This document shows, piece by piece, positions 50,765-60,673 of a stretch of DNA of 64,000 nt. The DNA lies in assembly GCF_003609635.1 (NCBI RefSeq), contig NZ_MCIA01000009.1, forward strand, positions 1 through 64,000. The letters run 5' to 3'. The notes beneath the pieces are model-generated. The model was given only the letters and a program-made list of their open reading frames with translations. It made no database searches and had not been told where the DNA came from. Position 1 is the first letter of the stretch. The number at the start of each line of letters is the position of its first letter. The DNA comes from Lacrimispora algidixylanolytica. GTDB lineage: Bacteria > Bacillota > Clostridia > Lachnospirales > Lachnospiraceae. The translations under genes were made by a program, and so were the position numbers.

Positions 50765-52035
50765 CGCATGCCACCTGCCTTTATAATATAATCTCCGCTG
50801 AGTAGCTCTCCGTCTTTATAATCTTCCGGAACGGTTATTCCAACAATTGCTGTATTCTTGCCGATTGTCACCTGGTCAGGTATCACAGAATTTTCCCCTA
50901 CCGTAACCAAATCAAACTGATAGACTTTTGGATCGTACTTGCTTTTTTCATATTCCCCAGCTCCTAATACAGCACCGGTTCCTACCGTAACATTCTCCGC
51001 TAGAATGGCCTTACTAATCTTAACATCTTCTCCGATGACGCATTCCCTCATAATAATGGAATCTTTTACTACTGCACCCTTCTTAATAACGACTCCAGAA
51101 CCAATTACGGAATTTCTTACTTCTCCGTAAATTTCCGTTCCTTCTCCCACAATACTTCTGTCTATGATCGCTTCTTCCGAGACGTATTGAGGCGGAATTA
51201 TGTCGCTTTTTGTATAAATTTTCCAGTACTCTTCGTAAAGATTAAACTCAGGAATGATGTCAATTAACTCCATATTGGCCTCCCAATAAGAAGCAAGAGT
51301 ACCTACATCCTTCCAATAACCGTTGTATTCATATGCAAATACCCGTTTACCCTCCTCAAAACAGTAAGGTATGATGTGCTTTCCAAAATCACATCCCGGA
51401 ACATCAGACATACGGAGCAGGGCCTCTTTTAATGCTTTAAAGCTAAATATGTAAATTCCCATGGATGCCAGATTGCTTCTTGGATTCACAGGTTTTTCTT
51501 CAAATTCCGTAATTCGATTGCCTTCGTCTGTGATTAGTATCCCGAACCGGCTCGCCTCTTCAATGGGCACCGGCATAGCAGCAATGGTGATATCAGCATT
51601 ATTTGCTTTGTGATATTCCAGCATTACCTCATAATCCATCTTATAGATATGGTCCCCTGATAATATGAGAACATAGTCCGGATTATAGGTCTCCATGTAT
51701 TCCAAGTTCTGATAAATGGCATTAGCAGTACCGGTATACCAGTCACTTCCCTTGCTCCTTTCATAAGGAGGGAGGATGGTAACGCCGCCCACATTCCGGT
51801 CAAGATCCCAAGGAATCCCAATGCCGATATGGGTATTCAGACGCAATGGCTGATACTGGGTCAGAACTCCCACTGTATCAACTCCTGAATTAATGCAGTT
51901 GCTAAGCGGAAAATCAATGATACGGTATTTGCCGCCAAAGGACACTGCAGGTTTGGCAACTTTTTGGGTTAGCACTCCTAACCGGCTGCCTTGTCCGCCT
52001 GCCAAAAGCATGGCAATCATCTCTTTTTTAATCAC
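50761..52035 (-). CDS. glgC: GlgC: glucose-1-phosphate adenylyltransferase
   Basis: A 424-residue catalytic subunit that makes ADP-glucose from glucose 1-phosphate and ATP. The nucleotide loop is [13 protein letters not shown], with [20 protein letters not shown] after it and [14 protein letters not shown] as the metal-binding segment. The C-terminal beta-helix carries hexapeptide repeats. The start is GTG at 52035, with AGAGGTGATAAC upstream. It is the first gene of glgC-glgD-spoVG. Confidence 0.96.
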   Translation of the reverse strand: MIKKEMIAMLLAGGQGSRLGVLTQKVAKPAVSFGGKYRIIDFPLSNCINSGVDTVGVLTQYQPLRLNTHIGIGIPWDLDRNVGGVTILPPYERSKGSDWYTGTANAIYQNLEYMETYNPDYVLILSGDHIYKMDYEVMLEYHKANNADITIAAMPVPIEEASRFGILITDEGNRITEFEEKPVNPRSNLASMGIYIFSFKALKEALLRMSDVPGCDFGKHIIPYCFEEGKRVFAYEYNGYWKDVGTLASYWEANMELIDIIPEFNLYEEYWKIYTKSDIIPPQYVSEEAIIDRSIVGEGTEIYGEVRNSVIGSGVVIKKGAVVKDSIIMRECVIGEDVKISKAILAENVTVGTGAVLGAGEYEKSKYDPKVYQFDLVTVGENSVIPDQVTIGKNTAIVGITVPEDYKDGELLSGDYIIKAGGMR

Positions 52036-52064
52036 GTTATCACCTCTTGCTGTAATTTATTGTG

Positions 52065-52093
52065 ACCATATTATACCATACTTTCAATCAATA
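52065..52093 (-). promoter_or_regulatory. Probable promoter of glgC
   Basis: On the minus strand a TATAAT (about 52070-52075) with a TTCACT -35 seventeen bases upstream precedes the GTG start by about 35 bases. The -35 matches four of six positions. The coordinates are approximate to a few bases. Confidence 0.5.
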
Positions 52094-52210
52094 GTGAACA
52101 AATATTTGTATTTATCACATAGTTTTTTGTGCATTTTCCGACATTTTTCGTGCTTTTTACAAATTTTTGACATTTTTAGCTCTATCTGGTGTTTTTACTG
52201 TCAGCCCCCC

Positions 52211-52239
52211 TTGAATAGAAACTCAAAATACAGTATAAT
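52211..52239 (+). promoter_or_regulatory. Promoter of asnS
   Basis: TTGAAT (52211-52216), 17-base spacer and perfect TATAAT (52234-52239), about 40 bases before the ATG. No T-box or other leader is present, unlike metG. Confidence 0.8.
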
Positions 52240-52278
52240 CTTAATTAAGTATGCGAACATATAAAAGGAGAATCTATT

Positions 52279-53670
52279 ATGGATTTAATTACGGTAAGAG
52301 AGATATATAAAAAGCAGGATACACTTCTTAATTCCCAGGTTACTATCGGAGGCTGGGTAAGAAGTCTGCGAGACTCCAAATCATTTGGATTCATCGTATT
52401 AAACGACGGATCTTACTTTGAGACGCTTCAGGTCGTTTATCACGATACCATGGAGAACTTTTCTGAAATCAGCAAGTTAAACGTTGGCGCTGCCGTAATC
52501 GTGACTGGAACCCTAGTTCCTACCCCAGATGCCAAACAGCCCTTTGAGATACAGGCGACTGAAGTAACGGTAGAAGGAACTTCTTCTTCCGATTATCCAC
52601 TTCAAAAGAAGCGTCATACCTTTGAGTATTTAAGAACTATTTCCCATCTCCGTCCTAGAACCAACACCTTCCAGGCCGTATTTCGGGTACGTTCCCTGAT
52701 CGCTTATGCCATTCACCAGTTTTTCCAGGAGAGAGATTTTGTTTACGTTCATACTCCACTTATCACAGGAAGCGACTGCGAAGGCGCCGGTGAGATGTTC
52801 CAGGTAACTACTATGGATTTAAACAACATTCCAAAGACAGAAGAAGGAACGATTGATTTTTCCCAGGATTTCTTTGGCAAGCCTACCAACTTAACCGTAA
52901 GCGGTCAGTTAAATGGTGAGTCCTATGCTATGGCATTCCGCAACATCTATACCTTTGGCCCTACCTTCCGTGCAGAGAATTCTAACACCACAAGACATGC
53001 GGCTGAGTTTTGGATGATTGAGCCTGAGATGGCGTTTGCAGATTTAAATGACAATATGGCACTGGCAGAATCCATGCTAAAGTATGTAATTCGTTATGTA
53101 CTTGAGCACGCACCAGAAGAGATGAATTTCTTTAACCAGTTCGTGGACAAGGATCTTTTAAATCGTTTAAACCATGTATTAAACTCTGACTTTGCCCATG
53201 TTACTTATACAGAGGCTGTAGAGCTTCTTACGAAGCATAACGATGAGTTTGATTATAAAGTGTTCTGGGGATGCGATCTGCAGACCGAGCATGAGCGCTA
53301 TCTCACCGAGCAGCTTTATAAAAAACCTGTATTCGTTACAGATTATCCAAAGGAAATCAAGGCATTTTATATGAAGCTTAACCCGGACAACAAAACCGTA
53401 GCAGCCGTAGACTGTCTGGTTCCTGGAATTGGTGAAATCATCGGAGGAAGCCAGAGAGAGGATAACTACGACAAACTGGTAGCACGTATGGACGAGCTTG
53501 AACTGAACAAAGAGGATTATGACTTCTATCTTGATTTAAGAAAATACGGCTCCGCACGCCATGCTGGCTTTGGTTTAGGCTTTGAGCGCTGCGTAATGTA
53601 TTTAACCGGAATGTCCAATATCCGTGACGTGGTTCCGTTCCCAAGAACCGTTAACAACTGCGAACTTTAA
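52279..53670 (+). CDS. asnS: Asparaginyl-tRNA synthetase
   Basis: A 463-residue class IIb synthetase. The N-terminal OB fold ([25 protein letters not shown], about 22-46) is the anticodon-binding domain. Motif 2 ([31 protein letters not shown]) and motif 3 ([25 protein letters not shown]) are complete, with the Asn-type pattern. AAAAGGAGAATCTATT precedes the ATG. It is a single-gene unit with promoter and terminator. Confidence 0.97.
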   Translation: MDLITVREIYKKQDTLLNSQVTIGGWVRSLRDSKSFGFIVLNDGSYFETLQVVYHDTMENFSEISKLNVGAAVIVTGTLVPTPDAKQPFEIQATEVTVEGTSSSDYPLQKKRHTFEYLRTISHLRPRTNTFQAVFRVRSLIAYAIHQFFQERDFVYVHTPLITGSDCEGAGEMFQVTTMDLNNIPKTEEGTIDFSQDFFGKPTNLTVSGQLNGESYAMAFRNIYTFGPTFRAENSNTTRHAAEFWMIEPEMAFADLNDNMALAESMLKYVIRYVLEHAPEEMNFFNQFVDKDLLNRLNHVLNSDFAHVTYTEAVELLTKHNDEFDYKVFWGCDLQTEHERYLTEQLYKKPVFVTDYPKEIKAFYMKLNPDNKTVAAVDCLVPGIGEIIGGSQREDNYDKLVARMDELELNKEDYDFYLDLRKYGSARHAGFGLGFERCVMYLTGMSNIRDVVPFPRTVNNCEL

Positions 53671-53675
53671 TCCTG

Positions 53676-53722
53676 TACCACAGATTCCCTACCAAAGAGG
53701 CAGGGAATTTGTGGTATCTTTT
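53676..53722 (+). terminator. Terminator of asnS
   Basis: TACCACAGATTCCCT pairs with AGGGAATTTGTGGTA, one G-U pair, then TCTTTT. Confidence 0.88.
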
Positions 53723-53748
53723 AAAATAGGACCAGCGAGGTAACGAGA

Positions 53749-54819
53749 ATGAAATTTATACATATTGCAGATGTTCACTGGGGTATGAGCCCTGACAGCG
53801 ACAAGCCCTGGAGCAAGGAACGGTGCCAAGATATTAAGGACACATTTGCAAAGGCAGTGAATCAGGCAAAAGTCTTAGAAGCCGATTGCCTTTTCATTTC
53901 TGGAGATTTATTCCATAGACAGCCCCTTGCCAGGGATTTAAAAGAGGTCAATTACCTCTTTTCCACCATACCTTCCGTGCACGTAGTCATTATCGCAGGA
54001 AATCATGACAGAATCCGCAAAAATTCAGCTATCTTAAGCTTTACCTGGTCACCTAATGTAACGTATCTTCTGGGGGAAGAGCTGGAAAGCGTTTATTTCA
54101 AAGAGATCAATACAGAGGTCTACGGATTTAGTTACCACTCAGTGGAAATCCCAGAGAACCGTCTGGATCACTTAAAGGTGCCAAACAACGGACGAATCCA
54201 TGTGCTTTTGGGACATGGAGGAGATGCCAACCACATCCCATTTGACAAGGGAGCCATGTCAAACCTTGACTTTTCCTACATTGCCATGGGACACATTCAC
54301 AGACCAGAAGTTCTTTTAGAAAACCGTATGGCCTTTTCTGGTTCCCTAGAGCCTCTTGATAAGACAGAGTCCGGGCCTCACGGCTTGATTATGGGTGAAA
54401 TTAACGAAGTAACTCGCATGGTTTCTTCCTTAAAGTTTATTCCCATCGCAAAACTCCAATACGTATCTCTGGCTGTTAATGTCACTGCTGCCACCACCAA
54501 TACGGAGCTTGCTATGAAGATCACTCAGGAGATTCAAAGCCGTGGAACCGAAAACATCTTTCGCTTTCGCATACGGGGAATGAGGGATCCTGATATCTCC
54601 TTTGATTTGAATATGCTTTCCACCCGGTTTAAGATCATGGAGATCATAGACGAATCCGAACCACAATATGATTTTTCCGCTCTCTTTGCTGAACATTCCA
54701 GTGATATGATCGGCTTTTATATTCAGGCTCTTCAAAAACCTGAGATGAGCCCTATGGAGAAAAAGGCCCTCTATTACGGCATCAACGCACTGCTTCGCAC
54801 CACGGATGAAAGGAGCTGA
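53749..54819 (+). CDS. SbcD/YhaO-like metallophosphoesterase exonuclease
   Basis: A 356-residue calcineurin-like phosphoesterase. Metal ligands occur in FIHIADVHWG (DxH), LFISGDLFHR (GDxxxR), IIAGNHDRI (GNHD), LLGHGGDA and MGHIHRPE (GHxH). It resembles the nuclease half of SbcCD / YhaO, which processes DNA ends and hairpins. The second gene encodes an SMC-like ATPase and begins five bases after its stop, so they form a two-gene repair unit. Confidence 0.9.
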   Translation: MKFIHIADVHWGMSPDSDKPWSKERCQDIKDTFAKAVNQAKVLEADCLFISGDLFHRQPLARDLKEVNYLFSTIPSVHVVIIAGNHDRIRKNSAILSFTWSPNVTYLLGEELESVYFKEINTEVYGFSYHSVEIPENRLDHLKVPNNGRIHVLLGHGGDANHIPFDKGAMSNLDFSYIAMGHIHRPEVLLENRMAFSGSLEPLDKTESGPHGLIMGEINEVTRMVSSLKFIPIAKLQYVSLAVNVTAATTNTELAMKITQEIQSRGTENIFRFRIRGMRDPDISFDLNMLSTRFKIMEIIDESEPQYDFSALFAEHSSDMIGFYIQALQKPEMSPMEKKALYYGINALLRTTDERS

Positions 54820-54823
54820 TCCC

Positions 54824-56686
54824 ATGAGAATACTAGATATTTATATCAATGGCTTTGGAAAATTCCATGGCAGGAATCTGACTTTCAGTAATGGGCTTAA
54901 CATCGTCTATGGAAAGAACGAAGCAGGTAAATCAACCATACATACTTTTATCCGCGGCATGCTTTTTGGAATCGAACGTCAAAGGGGAAGAGCTTCTAGG
55001 AACGATCTCTACACCAAGTTCGAGCCCTGGGAAAACAGCGGTACTTATGAAGGTCAGATTCGGCTGGAGCACAAGGAACATATCTACCGAATAGAGAGAA
55101 CTTTCCAGAAGAACAAAAAAGAATTCAAGATTGTGGATGAAACGGCTGGCCGTGAAATTGAACCGACTAAAGCGTTTCTAGACGATCTTTTAAGTGGACT
55201 GAGTGAAACAACTTATATTAATACTGTAAGTATAAGCCAGTTAAAGAGTGCCACCGATGAAGGCATGGTTTCTGAACTTAAAAACTACATAGCCAATCTA
55301 AACAACACAGGAAGCCTTGCATTAAACGTCACCAAAGCTACCACATTTTTAAAGTCTCAGAAAAAAGAGCTGGAATCCCAGATGGTTCCTGAGGCCGCCC
55401 GCACTTATACCTCTTTACTAAGCGAGATTCGCAATACGGAAAAAGAAATTTCATCACCGGAATTTGAAAACCAGATTAATGAATTTCAGAAACTTCGTGA
55501 AGATGTAAAAACTTCTTTGGAAGAACATCAAAAAGAAAAAGAAGAGCTGATTAAAAAAGTAGCCAGAGGAAAACAGGTTTTAAGCAGCAATCAGTTCACA
55601 GACCAGGATTCCATCAACACCTATACCCAAAAGGCTCAGGACAACTTTGATGATTACACAAACGCCAAGGAAGTCTCCAGTAAAAAGCCAAGAAAGGTCT
55701 TTTCTGTCCTTTCCCTCATCCTTGCCACAGCACTGTTATGCGGAGTGGGAGGCCTTTACTATCTGGGTGAATCCAATTACTTCACTGCTAATTACGGTTT
55801 GGACCTGCTGTTTCTTATGAGCATATTTATGGGCGCTGCCATTATCTTTTACCTTATCGGCCTTCTTCTCTTTCTGAAACTAAAGCAGAGCCAGAAGGAC
55901 ATGGAGATGAGCGCAAAGGTATTACAGGAGATCCTTTCCAGACATCTTGGAAGTGGAGATATCTCTACGGAGGCAATGCGAGCATTTCAGTCAAGAATGG
56001 CAGAGTTTACCCGCCTTTGTTCTGCTGTTATCAAATCAGAAGCCGCTGTCATTCAAAAGCAAACGGAGCTTACGGAACTTCAGCAAAAACAAGAAAACTG
56101 TGGGAGCACCATTGAAAAACAGCAAAAAAGCCAGTGGGAACTGGAACGAAAGCTGGAACACCTTTCAAGCTGTAAAACCCAGGCTGAAGGTCTGAAACAC
56201 ATATTAGAGGAAAATGATAGAATCCGGGAAGAAGTTTCTGCCATTGACTTAGCTCTTGAGACCATGACAAACTTATCTTCCTCTATCCGGGATTCCTTCG
56301 GACTTTATTTAAACCGAGCAGCATCAGACCTAATTAAAGGAATCACAGGAGGCATCTATACCAGTATGAGTGTGGATGAGAACCTAAATGTCTTCCTCAA
56401 TACAAAAACCAAACTGGTGCCACTGGAGCAGGTCAGCAGCGGTACTATGGACCAGGTTTATCTGGCCCTTCGCCTTGCCGCAGCCACTTTGATCCAGGAG
56501 GGGGAAGAGCGTATGCCTATGATCTTTGACGACAGCTTTGTACTCTACGATGACGATCGTCTACGCACCGCTTTAAAATGGCTGATTAATGCCTATTCCG
56601 ACCAGATTATTATATTTACCTGTCATCAGAGAGAGGCTCAGCTCTTGACAGCAAACTTAATTCCTTATCATCTGATTGAGATTTAA
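54824..56686 (+). CDS. SbcC/YhaN-like AAA ATPase with two membrane segments
   Basis: A 620-residue SMC-like protein. The N-lobe starts RILDIYINGFGKFHGRNLTF and carries Walker A GKNEAGKST near residue 32. The C-lobe has the signature VSSGTMDQVYLALRLAAATLI and Walker B MPMIFDDSFVLYDD. Coiled-coil arms lie between. Two hydrophobic stretches near residues 295-350 (VLSLILATALLCGVGGLYYL and a second of about 25 residues) break the coiled coil, as in the YhaN group, and would anchor the ATPase to the membrane. The ATG at 54824 is eight bases after AAGGAG. Confidence 0.87.
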   Translation: MRILDIYINGFGKFHGRNLTFSNGLNIVYGKNEAGKSTIHTFIRGMLFGIERQRGRASRNDLYTKFEPWENSGTYEGQIRLEHKEHIYRIERTFQKNKKEFKIVDETAGREIEPTKAFLDDLLSGLSETTYINTVSISQLKSATDEGMVSELKNYIANLNNTGSLALNVTKATTFLKSQKKELESQMVPEAARTYTSLLSEIRNTEKEISSPEFENQINEFQKLREDVKTSLEEHQKEKEELIKKVARGKQVLSSNQFTDQDSINTYTQKAQDNFDDYTNAKEVSSKKPRKVFSVLSLILATALLCGVGGLYYLGESNYFTANYGLDLLFLMSIFMGAAIIFYLIGLLLFLKLKQSQKDMEMSAKVLQEILSRHLGSGDISTEAMRAFQSRMAEFTRLCSAVIKSEAAVIQKQTELTELQQKQENCGSTIEKQQKSQWELERKLEHLSSCKTQAEGLKHILEENDRIREEVSAIDLALETMTNLSSSIRDSFGLYLNRAASDLIKGITGGIYTSMSVDENLNVFLNTKTKLVPLEQVSSGTMDQVYLALRLAAATLIQEGEERMPMIFDDSFVLYDDDRLRTALKWLINAYSDQIIIFTCHQREAQLLTANLIPYHLIEI

Positions 56687-56745
56687 GAAAAAATATAAGA
56701 AGAGATATTAGAAGATACATTAAGAAGAGATATAAAAAGATACAT

Positions 56746-56791
56746 AAAAAGACTGTGATACGAGATAAGATGCGTATCACAGTCTTTTTTG
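56746..56791. terminator. Bidirectional terminator between the sbcC-like and brnQ genes
   Basis: AAAAAGACTGTGATACG pairs with CGTATCACAGTCTTTTTT. A and T runs on both sides serve the two convergent genes. Confidence 0.88.
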
Positions 56792-56835
56792 TTCTTATAC
56801 TTTTTTGTTCTTATACTTTTTTATTCTTACGCAAC
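56783..56835. repeat. Short tandem repeat downstream of brnQ
   Basis: The 16-base unit TTTTTTGTTCTTATAC is present twice, followed by a degenerate third copy, and further related TTTTATGCTTTTATAC copies extend to about 56865. The stretch lies between the terminator and the brnQ stop and has no coding content. Confidence 0.6.
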
Positions 56836-56858
56836 TTTGCTATTATGCTTTTATGCTT

Positions 56859-58166
56859 TTATACTTCCCTACTTTCCCTGCCTGTGGCAAGAAACATGCC
56901 AAAGAAAACACCAACTAGCGCTGGAACGATCCAGCCGAGTCCAATGGCATAGAGAGGAAGTTTTAATAGCAGTTGATGAAGAATCTTAGCTCCTGCCTGC
57001 TCCAGAGACAAAAGAACACTGACTACGCCTGTAATGCCTATGGAACTGACGTATACCATCCGCCAACGCTCTCCATCTTGAAAGGCAAAGGAAAGCAAAA
57101 TAAGTACGATGGCGACTGGATAGATGGTATTTAATACGGGAACTGATATTTCCAGAATCTTTGTCAATCCTATATTTGAGATAACGAAGCTTGAGAGAGC
57201 AAATATGAACGCCCAAGTCCGATATCCAATACCAGGAATTATGGTACAGAAATATTTGCTACAGCAACTAATTAAACCAATACAGGTATTTAAACAGGCA
57301 ATAAAAAATACGACTGCCAACATTACAAGACCTACCTTCCCATATAGAAAGCTTACGGCCTGATTTAACGTCTGAGCTCCATTTGATGCAGAGCCAAAGG
57401 CACCGCCTGTTGTGGATCCTACGTGAGCCAGAGCGCCGTATACAAGGAGTAAAATCCCTCCTGCCACAAATCCTGCATGAATGGTCTCTTTTACCACCAC
57501 AGCGTCCTTTTTCATTCCCATAGCCTTAATGTTAAGGGAAATCACGATTCCAAAATTCAGTGCCGCAATGGTATCCATGGTGAGATAGCCGTCTAAAAAG
57601 CCTTTTACAAAGGGGGCCGATGCATATTCCTTTACCGGCGCTCCATATAGGCCAGGAGGCTTAATCAGACAACCAGCAAATATCACCACGATAAGAACCA
57701 AAAGTACAGGAGTCAGAATCTTTCCCAGACGATTCGTAAGCTGGTCCGGATTTAAGGCCACCACAAAGGCTACTACGAAGAATGCAGCGGAATAAAGAAG
57801 CTGTGCTACCAATGGGTTACCGTCCCCCATAAAGGGAACCACAGCCATCTCAAAAGATGTGCTGGCCGTCCTTGGTATGGCAAGACATGGCCCTATGGAT
57901 AGATAATTTAACAAGGTAAAAATATAAGCAAACCTAGGGTGAACCCGCTCTGCCAGGTAATAAAATCCGCCTGCTCTTGCAACGGATACTACGCCCAAAA
58001 CTGGAAATCCAATTGCGGTTACGGCAAAACCAATCATTGCTGTCCATGTGTTTGTACCTGCCAGTGAGCCCAAAAAAGGCGGAAAAATAAGATTTCCCGC
58101 CCCAAAAAACATGGAGAAAAGTGTAAGACCAATCAATATTCGTTTTTGAGTTGATAATTTATCCAT
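56859..58166 (-). CDS. brnQ: Branched-chain amino acid transporter (LIVCS family)
   Basis: A 435-residue sodium-coupled importer of Leu/Ile/Val with about 12 membrane segments. The first segment FFGAGNLIFPPFLGSLAG is diagnostic for BrnQ, and LNYLSIGPCLAIPRTASTSFEMAV also belongs to the family. It is 12 bases downstream of prs on the same strand, so it is probably read from the prs promoter; this pairing is unusual. The C-terminus ends ATGRESREV. Confidence 0.94.
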   Translation of the reverse strand: MDKLSTQKRILIGLTLFSMFFGAGNLIFPPFLGSLAGTNTWTAMIGFAVTAIGFPVLGVVSVARAGGFYYLAERVHPRFAYIFTLLNYLSIGPCLAIPRTASTSFEMAVVPFMGDGNPLVAQLLYSAAFFVVAFVVALNPDQLTNRLGKILTPVLLVLIVVIFAGCLIKPPGLYGAPVKEYASAPFVKGFLDGYLTMDTIAALNFGIVISLNIKAMGMKKDAVVVKETIHAGFVAGGILLLVYGALAHVGSTTGGAFGSASNGAQTLNQAVSFLYGKVGLVMLAVVFFIACLNTCIGLISCCSKYFCTIIPGIGYRTWAFIFALSSFVISNIGLTKILEISVPVLNTIYPVAIVLILLSFAFQDGERWRMVYVSSIGITGVVSVLLSLEQAGAKILHQLLLKLPLYAIGLGWIVPALVGVFFGMFLATGRESREV

Positions 58167-58177
58167 CTGTATCCCAA

Positions 58178-59356
58178 TTACCTATCGCCTGCACGGTAGC
58201 GTTCCAACACTCGGTTAATTCTAGTGGTTGGATTTAAAAGGTCGCTTAAGGATGCATCATGGTTTAAGTTATCTATGATCAGAGCAATGTATTTACTCAT
58301 ATCTACATCAATATAGTAAGGTCTTGAAAGAAGGTCCGGTGTCTGGTATACAAGATTGGTGGTAAGAATACGGTCAATAAAACCATTTTCATAATACTCA
58401 TCAAACTTTGCAAGGCCATTTGTGAAAAGACCAAAGGTAGCGCATACGAATACCTTTCTTGCTTTTCTTCTCTTTAATTCTTTTGCAACGTCAAGCATGC
58501 TTTCTCCAGAAGAAATCATATCATCTACGATAATAACATCCTTGCCCTCTACACTGCTTCCTAAGAATTCATGGGCAACGATCGGGTTGCGTCCATTGAT
58601 GATCTGAGTGTAATCACGGCGTTTGTAGAACATACCCATATCAAGACCTAAAACGTTGGCAAAATAAACAGCACGACCCATACCGCCTTCATCCGGGCTA
58701 ATAACCATCATGTGTTCACTGTCAATATTTAACTCTTTCTCATTCTTAAGCAGATGCTTAATGAACTGATAAATAGGCTGAACCGTTTCAAATCCTTGTA
58801 ATGGAATGGCATTTTGGACTCTTGGATCGTGGGCATCAAACGTAATGATATTCTCTACTCCCATGCTCACTAATTCTTTTAATGCAAGTGCGCAGTCAAG
58901 AGATTCTCTGCCGGATCTTTTATGCTGTCTGCTTTCATATAAGAAAGGCATGATCACATTGATACGGCGAGCTTTTCCTGCTGAAGCGGCAATCACGCGC
59001 TTTAAATCCTGAAAATGGTCATCAGGAGACATGTGATTGGTCATACCGCATAAAGAATACGTATGGCTGTAATTGCAAACGTCTACCATGAAATAAAGGT
59101 CATCTCCACGTACGGATTCATGCAGAGTTCCTTTTGCCTCACCAGTACCAAATCTTGGAGTGCTGGCTCCGATTAGATACGTTTCTCTCTGATAGCCTGA
59201 GAAAGCGATGGTAGATTTGTGCTCACTCTCACGTTCTTTTCTCCAGCTTATCAAATAATCATTTACCTTATCTCCCAGCTCCTTGCAGCTCTTTAACGGA
59301 ATTAAGCCAAGAGGACCAACCGGAATGGTCTCTATAATTTTCTCTTCGTAAAGCAT
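58178..59356 (-). CDS. prs: Ribose-phosphate pyrophosphokinase
   Basis: A 392-residue PRPP synthase. The PRPP-binding loop is VIIVDDMISSGESM near residue 290, and FDAHDPRVQNAIP contains the ribose-phosphate-binding residues. RQHKRSGRES in the flexible loop corresponds to the ATP-binding segment. It is longer (392 versus about 315) than the usual bacterial class I form, with an N-terminal extension and internal insertions, a form seen in Lachnospiraceae. The start is the ATG at 59356, six bases after GGAGGAG. It supplies PRPP for nucleotide synthesis, His and Trp. Confidence 0.92.
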   Translation of the reverse strand: MLYEEKIIETIPVGPLGLIPLKSCKELGDKVNDYLISWRKERESEHKSTIAFSGYQRETYLIGASTPRFGTGEAKGTLHESVRGDDLYFMVDVCNYSHTYSLCGMTNHMSPDDHFQDLKRVIAASAGKARRINVIMPFLYESRQHKRSGRESLDCALALKELVSMGVENIITFDAHDPRVQNAIPLQGFETVQPIYQFIKHLLKNEKELNIDSEHMMVISPDEGGMGRAVYFANVLGLDMGMFYKRRDYTQIINGRNPIVAHEFLGSSVEGKDVIIVDDMISSGESMLDVAKELKRRKARKVFVCATFGLFTNGLAKFDEYYENGFIDRILTTNLVYQTPDLLSRPYYIDVDMSKYIALIIDNLNHDASLSDLLNPTTRINRVLERYRAGDR

Positions 59357-59398
59357 TCTTTTCTCCTCCAACGTATCTTAATACAATGCAACGGTTCT

Positions 59399-59427
59399 TT
59401 TATAACATTATGTGCCGCTTTAGTCAA
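59399..59427 (-). promoter_or_regulatory. Promoter of prs
   Basis: Minus-strand TTGACT (59422-59427), 17-base spacer, TATAAA (59399-59404). The leader is about 35 bases, with no apparent purine riboswitch. Confidence 0.8.
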
Positions 59428-59559
59428 GACAATCAATAGGATTCCCTATATTTTTCAAGTAACAAACTTTATTTTGCCTGATTTATTCCCATCATATCCA
59501 TCTCTGGCAAAATATAGTAAACCTCACTATTTCTATAAGTATCCCTAGCAGCTACCCGA

Positions 59560-59594
59560 TAAAAGCACACGACCCAGAAAGGCCGCATGCTTTT
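59560..59594 (-). terminator. Terminator after dnaC
   Basis: On the minus strand AAAAGCA and TGCTTTT arms close an imperfect stem (inner CGGCC / GGTCG pairs) followed by TTTT. It is about 40 bases after the dnaC stop. Confidence 0.55.
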
Positions 59595-59635
59595 TAATTA
59601 TCTTTATTTATGTCAACTTCACGTATGGATATTTC

Positions 59636-60637
59636 CTAACGCTGGCTGACGGATCCTGACTTTTTCTTAATCCTGATATCGTCTCCATAGAGAGGAATCA
59701 CCGTATATCGACTGATCAGCCTTGATGTCACACGTTCTGTATAGCGATCTCTTAGCTCATTGATCGGGTGGTTCGTGGATATAATGGTGGACTTTGAAGA
59801 ATTCAGCCGCTCGTTGATGCAGTAAAATAGCTCTGATGAAGTAAAGCTGTTATTAAGCTCCGTTCCCAAATCATCTATGATAAGTAGGTCGCAGTCTAAG
59901 ATATACTGGTACATGCCTCTCATATCGTCTTCATCGTTATAATCAAACCGATTTTTGGAAAACACCTCAAAAAGATCATTAGCAGACAGATAGATCACTG
60001 AAAAAAACTGATCAATCAGCTCCTTTGCAATACAGTTGGTAAGAAAGGTTTTACCGACGCCCGTAGGGCCTGTAAACAAAAGATTTCCTGGTTCTGTGGA
60101 AAATGTAAGGGCAAAGTTTTTACAGGTTTCCACAACCTGGGCCATATACTGCCTTACGGTTCTGTTTAAATGAGGAAGGATCTTGGTATCATCAAAATAA
60201 CCGGTAGAGAAGGTATTGAAGTTTTCAATTGCCACAATCTGTTCGATGTTAGACTGTGCATAAAGATATTTCATCTCCGCCTGGCGGAAGCAGTGGCATT
60301 TCGCGCCGTTTGCATACCCGGTATCCTTACAGTCCTTGCAACGATACTGCATCTCCATATAATCTGTTGGAAATCCTGCCGATCTTAAGAGCACACTTTT
60401 TTGCTCTCTTAAGTCTGCAATCTCATCGCGAAGCTCTTTTAGTGCTCCCTTATCTCCTTCAAGAAGCCTCCTAGCACAGGCCACCGCCCTGGTACTGATG
60501 GACTGGTCAAGCTCTCTGATTACCGTAATCTTTTGATATACGTTTGCAATCCGTTCTTCCTGTTCATGACGGTTCTTAAACTGCTGCTGCCCGTAAGCCC
60601 TCATGACGGCGTCGTACTGTGAATTGCTCAGTGCCAT
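59636..60637 (-). CDS. dnaC: DnaC/DnaI-type replicative helicase loader
   Basis: A 333-residue AAA+ loader. A cysteine cluster, CKDCKDTGYANGAKCHC (about 95-111), matches the zinc region of B. subtilis DnaI. Walker A is FTGPTGVGKTFLTN and Walker B CDLLIIDDLGTE, followed by the sensor segment STNHPINEL. It helps DnaD and DnaB-type proteins load the replicative helicase. It directly follows dnaD (37 bases) on the same strand, the usual DnaD-DnaI pairing of Clostridia. The start is the ATG at 60637 after GGAGG; the upstream ATG lies within the ribosome site. Confidence 0.93.
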   Translation of the reverse strand: MALSNSQYDAVMRAYGQQQFKNRHEQEERIANVYQKITVIRELDQSISTRAVACARRLLEGDKGALKELRDEIADLREQKSVLLRSAGFPTDYMEMQYRCKDCKDTGYANGAKCHCFRQAEMKYLYAQSNIEQIVAIENFNTFSTGYFDDTKILPHLNRTVRQYMAQVVETCKNFALTFSTEPGNLLFTGPTGVGKTFLTNCIAKELIDQFFSVIYLSANDLFEVFSKNRFDYNDEDDMRGMYQYILDCDLLIIDDLGTELNNSFTSSELFYCINERLNSSKSTIISTNHPINELRDRYTERVTSRLISRYTVIPLYGDDIRIKKKSGSVSQR

Positions 60638-60673
60638 AATAACCTCCATTCCTTTTGCTACCTGTTACAAAAA

